From the NCBI RefSeq assembly GCF_002906655.1, contig NZ_CP025795.1:1922001-1986000 (forward strand): a stretch of 64,000 nt of DNA. The letters run 5' to 3'. The stretch comes from Vibrio hyugaensis (GTDB lineage Bacteria; Pseudomonadota; Gammaproteobacteria; Enterobacterales; Vibrionaceae). The notes below the pieces were generated by a model. The model did not search any database, was not told where the DNA came from, and worked only from the letters and a program-made list of their open reading frames with translations. Numbering within the stretch: position 1 is the stretch's first letter; every line of letters starts with the position of its first letter. Positions 63,918 to 64,000 of the stretch are shown piece after piece. The position numbers were made by a program, and so were the translations under genes.

Positions 63918-64000
63918 ATGACTCAGAATATCAAACCGACCCATTTCCGCAGCGAAGGTGATGTCAACACGACACCAGCGCGCCAAGCTTGGAATGCATC
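63918..64000 (+). CDS. phosphonate-locus gene, 5' end only
   Basis: An ATG at 63918 with GAGAGAG upstream begins MTQNIKPTHFRSEGDVNTTP and runs off the window after 27 codons. It is 26 nt downstream of phnW and in its operon. The start does not look like PhnX (no HAD motif at the N-terminus). A PLP-dependent enzyme such as the AEP-related lyase PbfA, or a dehydrogenase, is possible, but too little is present to decide. Confidence 0.65.
   Translation, partial: MTQNIKPTHFRSEGDVNTTPARQAWNA

Overview
The window looks like chromosome 2 of a marine Vibrio of the V. parahaemolyticus / V. alginolyticus / V. campbellii group. The grounds are a lateral-type flagellar hook-basal-body locus (flgA-M-N diverging from flgB-L, with no chemotaxis genes between), a Vibrio-style OmpA, a 2-aminoethylphosphonate (AEP) uptake and catabolism locus, and many small Vibrio lipoproteins and outer-membrane barrels. 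The species is inferred; no rRNA, tRNA, CRISPR, integron or phage was found.

Layout. 0-11.4 kb: housekeeping and accessory single genes: lipoprotein fragment, hypotheticals, methyltransferase, GFA-family protein, OM barrel, CadC/ToxR-like membrane regulator, TerC-type membrane protein with a structured leader and a tiny ORF, small MscS channel, tandem DUF3012 lipoprotein, type 2 IPP isomerase and a large cation/proton antiporter. 11.4-16.4 kb: an AT-rich phospholipase-D-type gene next to a decayed second antiporter remnant, then a DUF2339 multi-spanning protein. 16.4-24.7 kb: a sulfatase locus with an anaerobic-type maturase, two DUF1254 proteins, a FadL-like porin, a serine-type sulfatase and a LysR regulator. 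24.9-37.7 kb: the flagellar locus. 38-50 kb: mixed metabolism (NUDIX, L-serine deaminase, POT/MFS transporter, MntH, LysR regulators, OmpA). 50.6-64 kb: M14 carboxypeptidase, FAD-dependent aminophosphonate-type oxidoreductase, OM and VirK-like proteins, then the AEP locus (DMT transporter, phnR, phnU2, phnT2, phnS2, phnW and the start of a further gene that runs off the window).

How the genes work together. The flg genes supply rod, hook, L/P rings and hook-filament junction. FlgJ here is only the rod-scaffold half, and a separate SLT lytic transglycosylase overlaps flgN and probably supplies the missing peptidoglycan-cutting function. A good sigma-54 site precedes flgB. In the sulfatase locus, the sulfatase carries Ser rather than Cys at the formylglycine position, which matches the adjacent radical-SAM maturase. 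In the AEP locus, three TGGT-N4-ACCA dyads lie just upstream of phnT2, phnS2 and phnW; these look like operators of the HutC-type GntR regulator PhnR, giving a self-contained regulon.

Non-coding structure worth attention: a MITE-like 267-282 bp repeat in two full copies (one inside the flg operon between flgF and flgG) and a stub; three tandem ~300 bp repeats between phnT2 and phnS2; a probable frameshifted small gene at the left end; a candidate sRNA or 3' UTR with its own terminator after the flgN-transglycosylase pair; and a candidate Fur box upstream of mntH.
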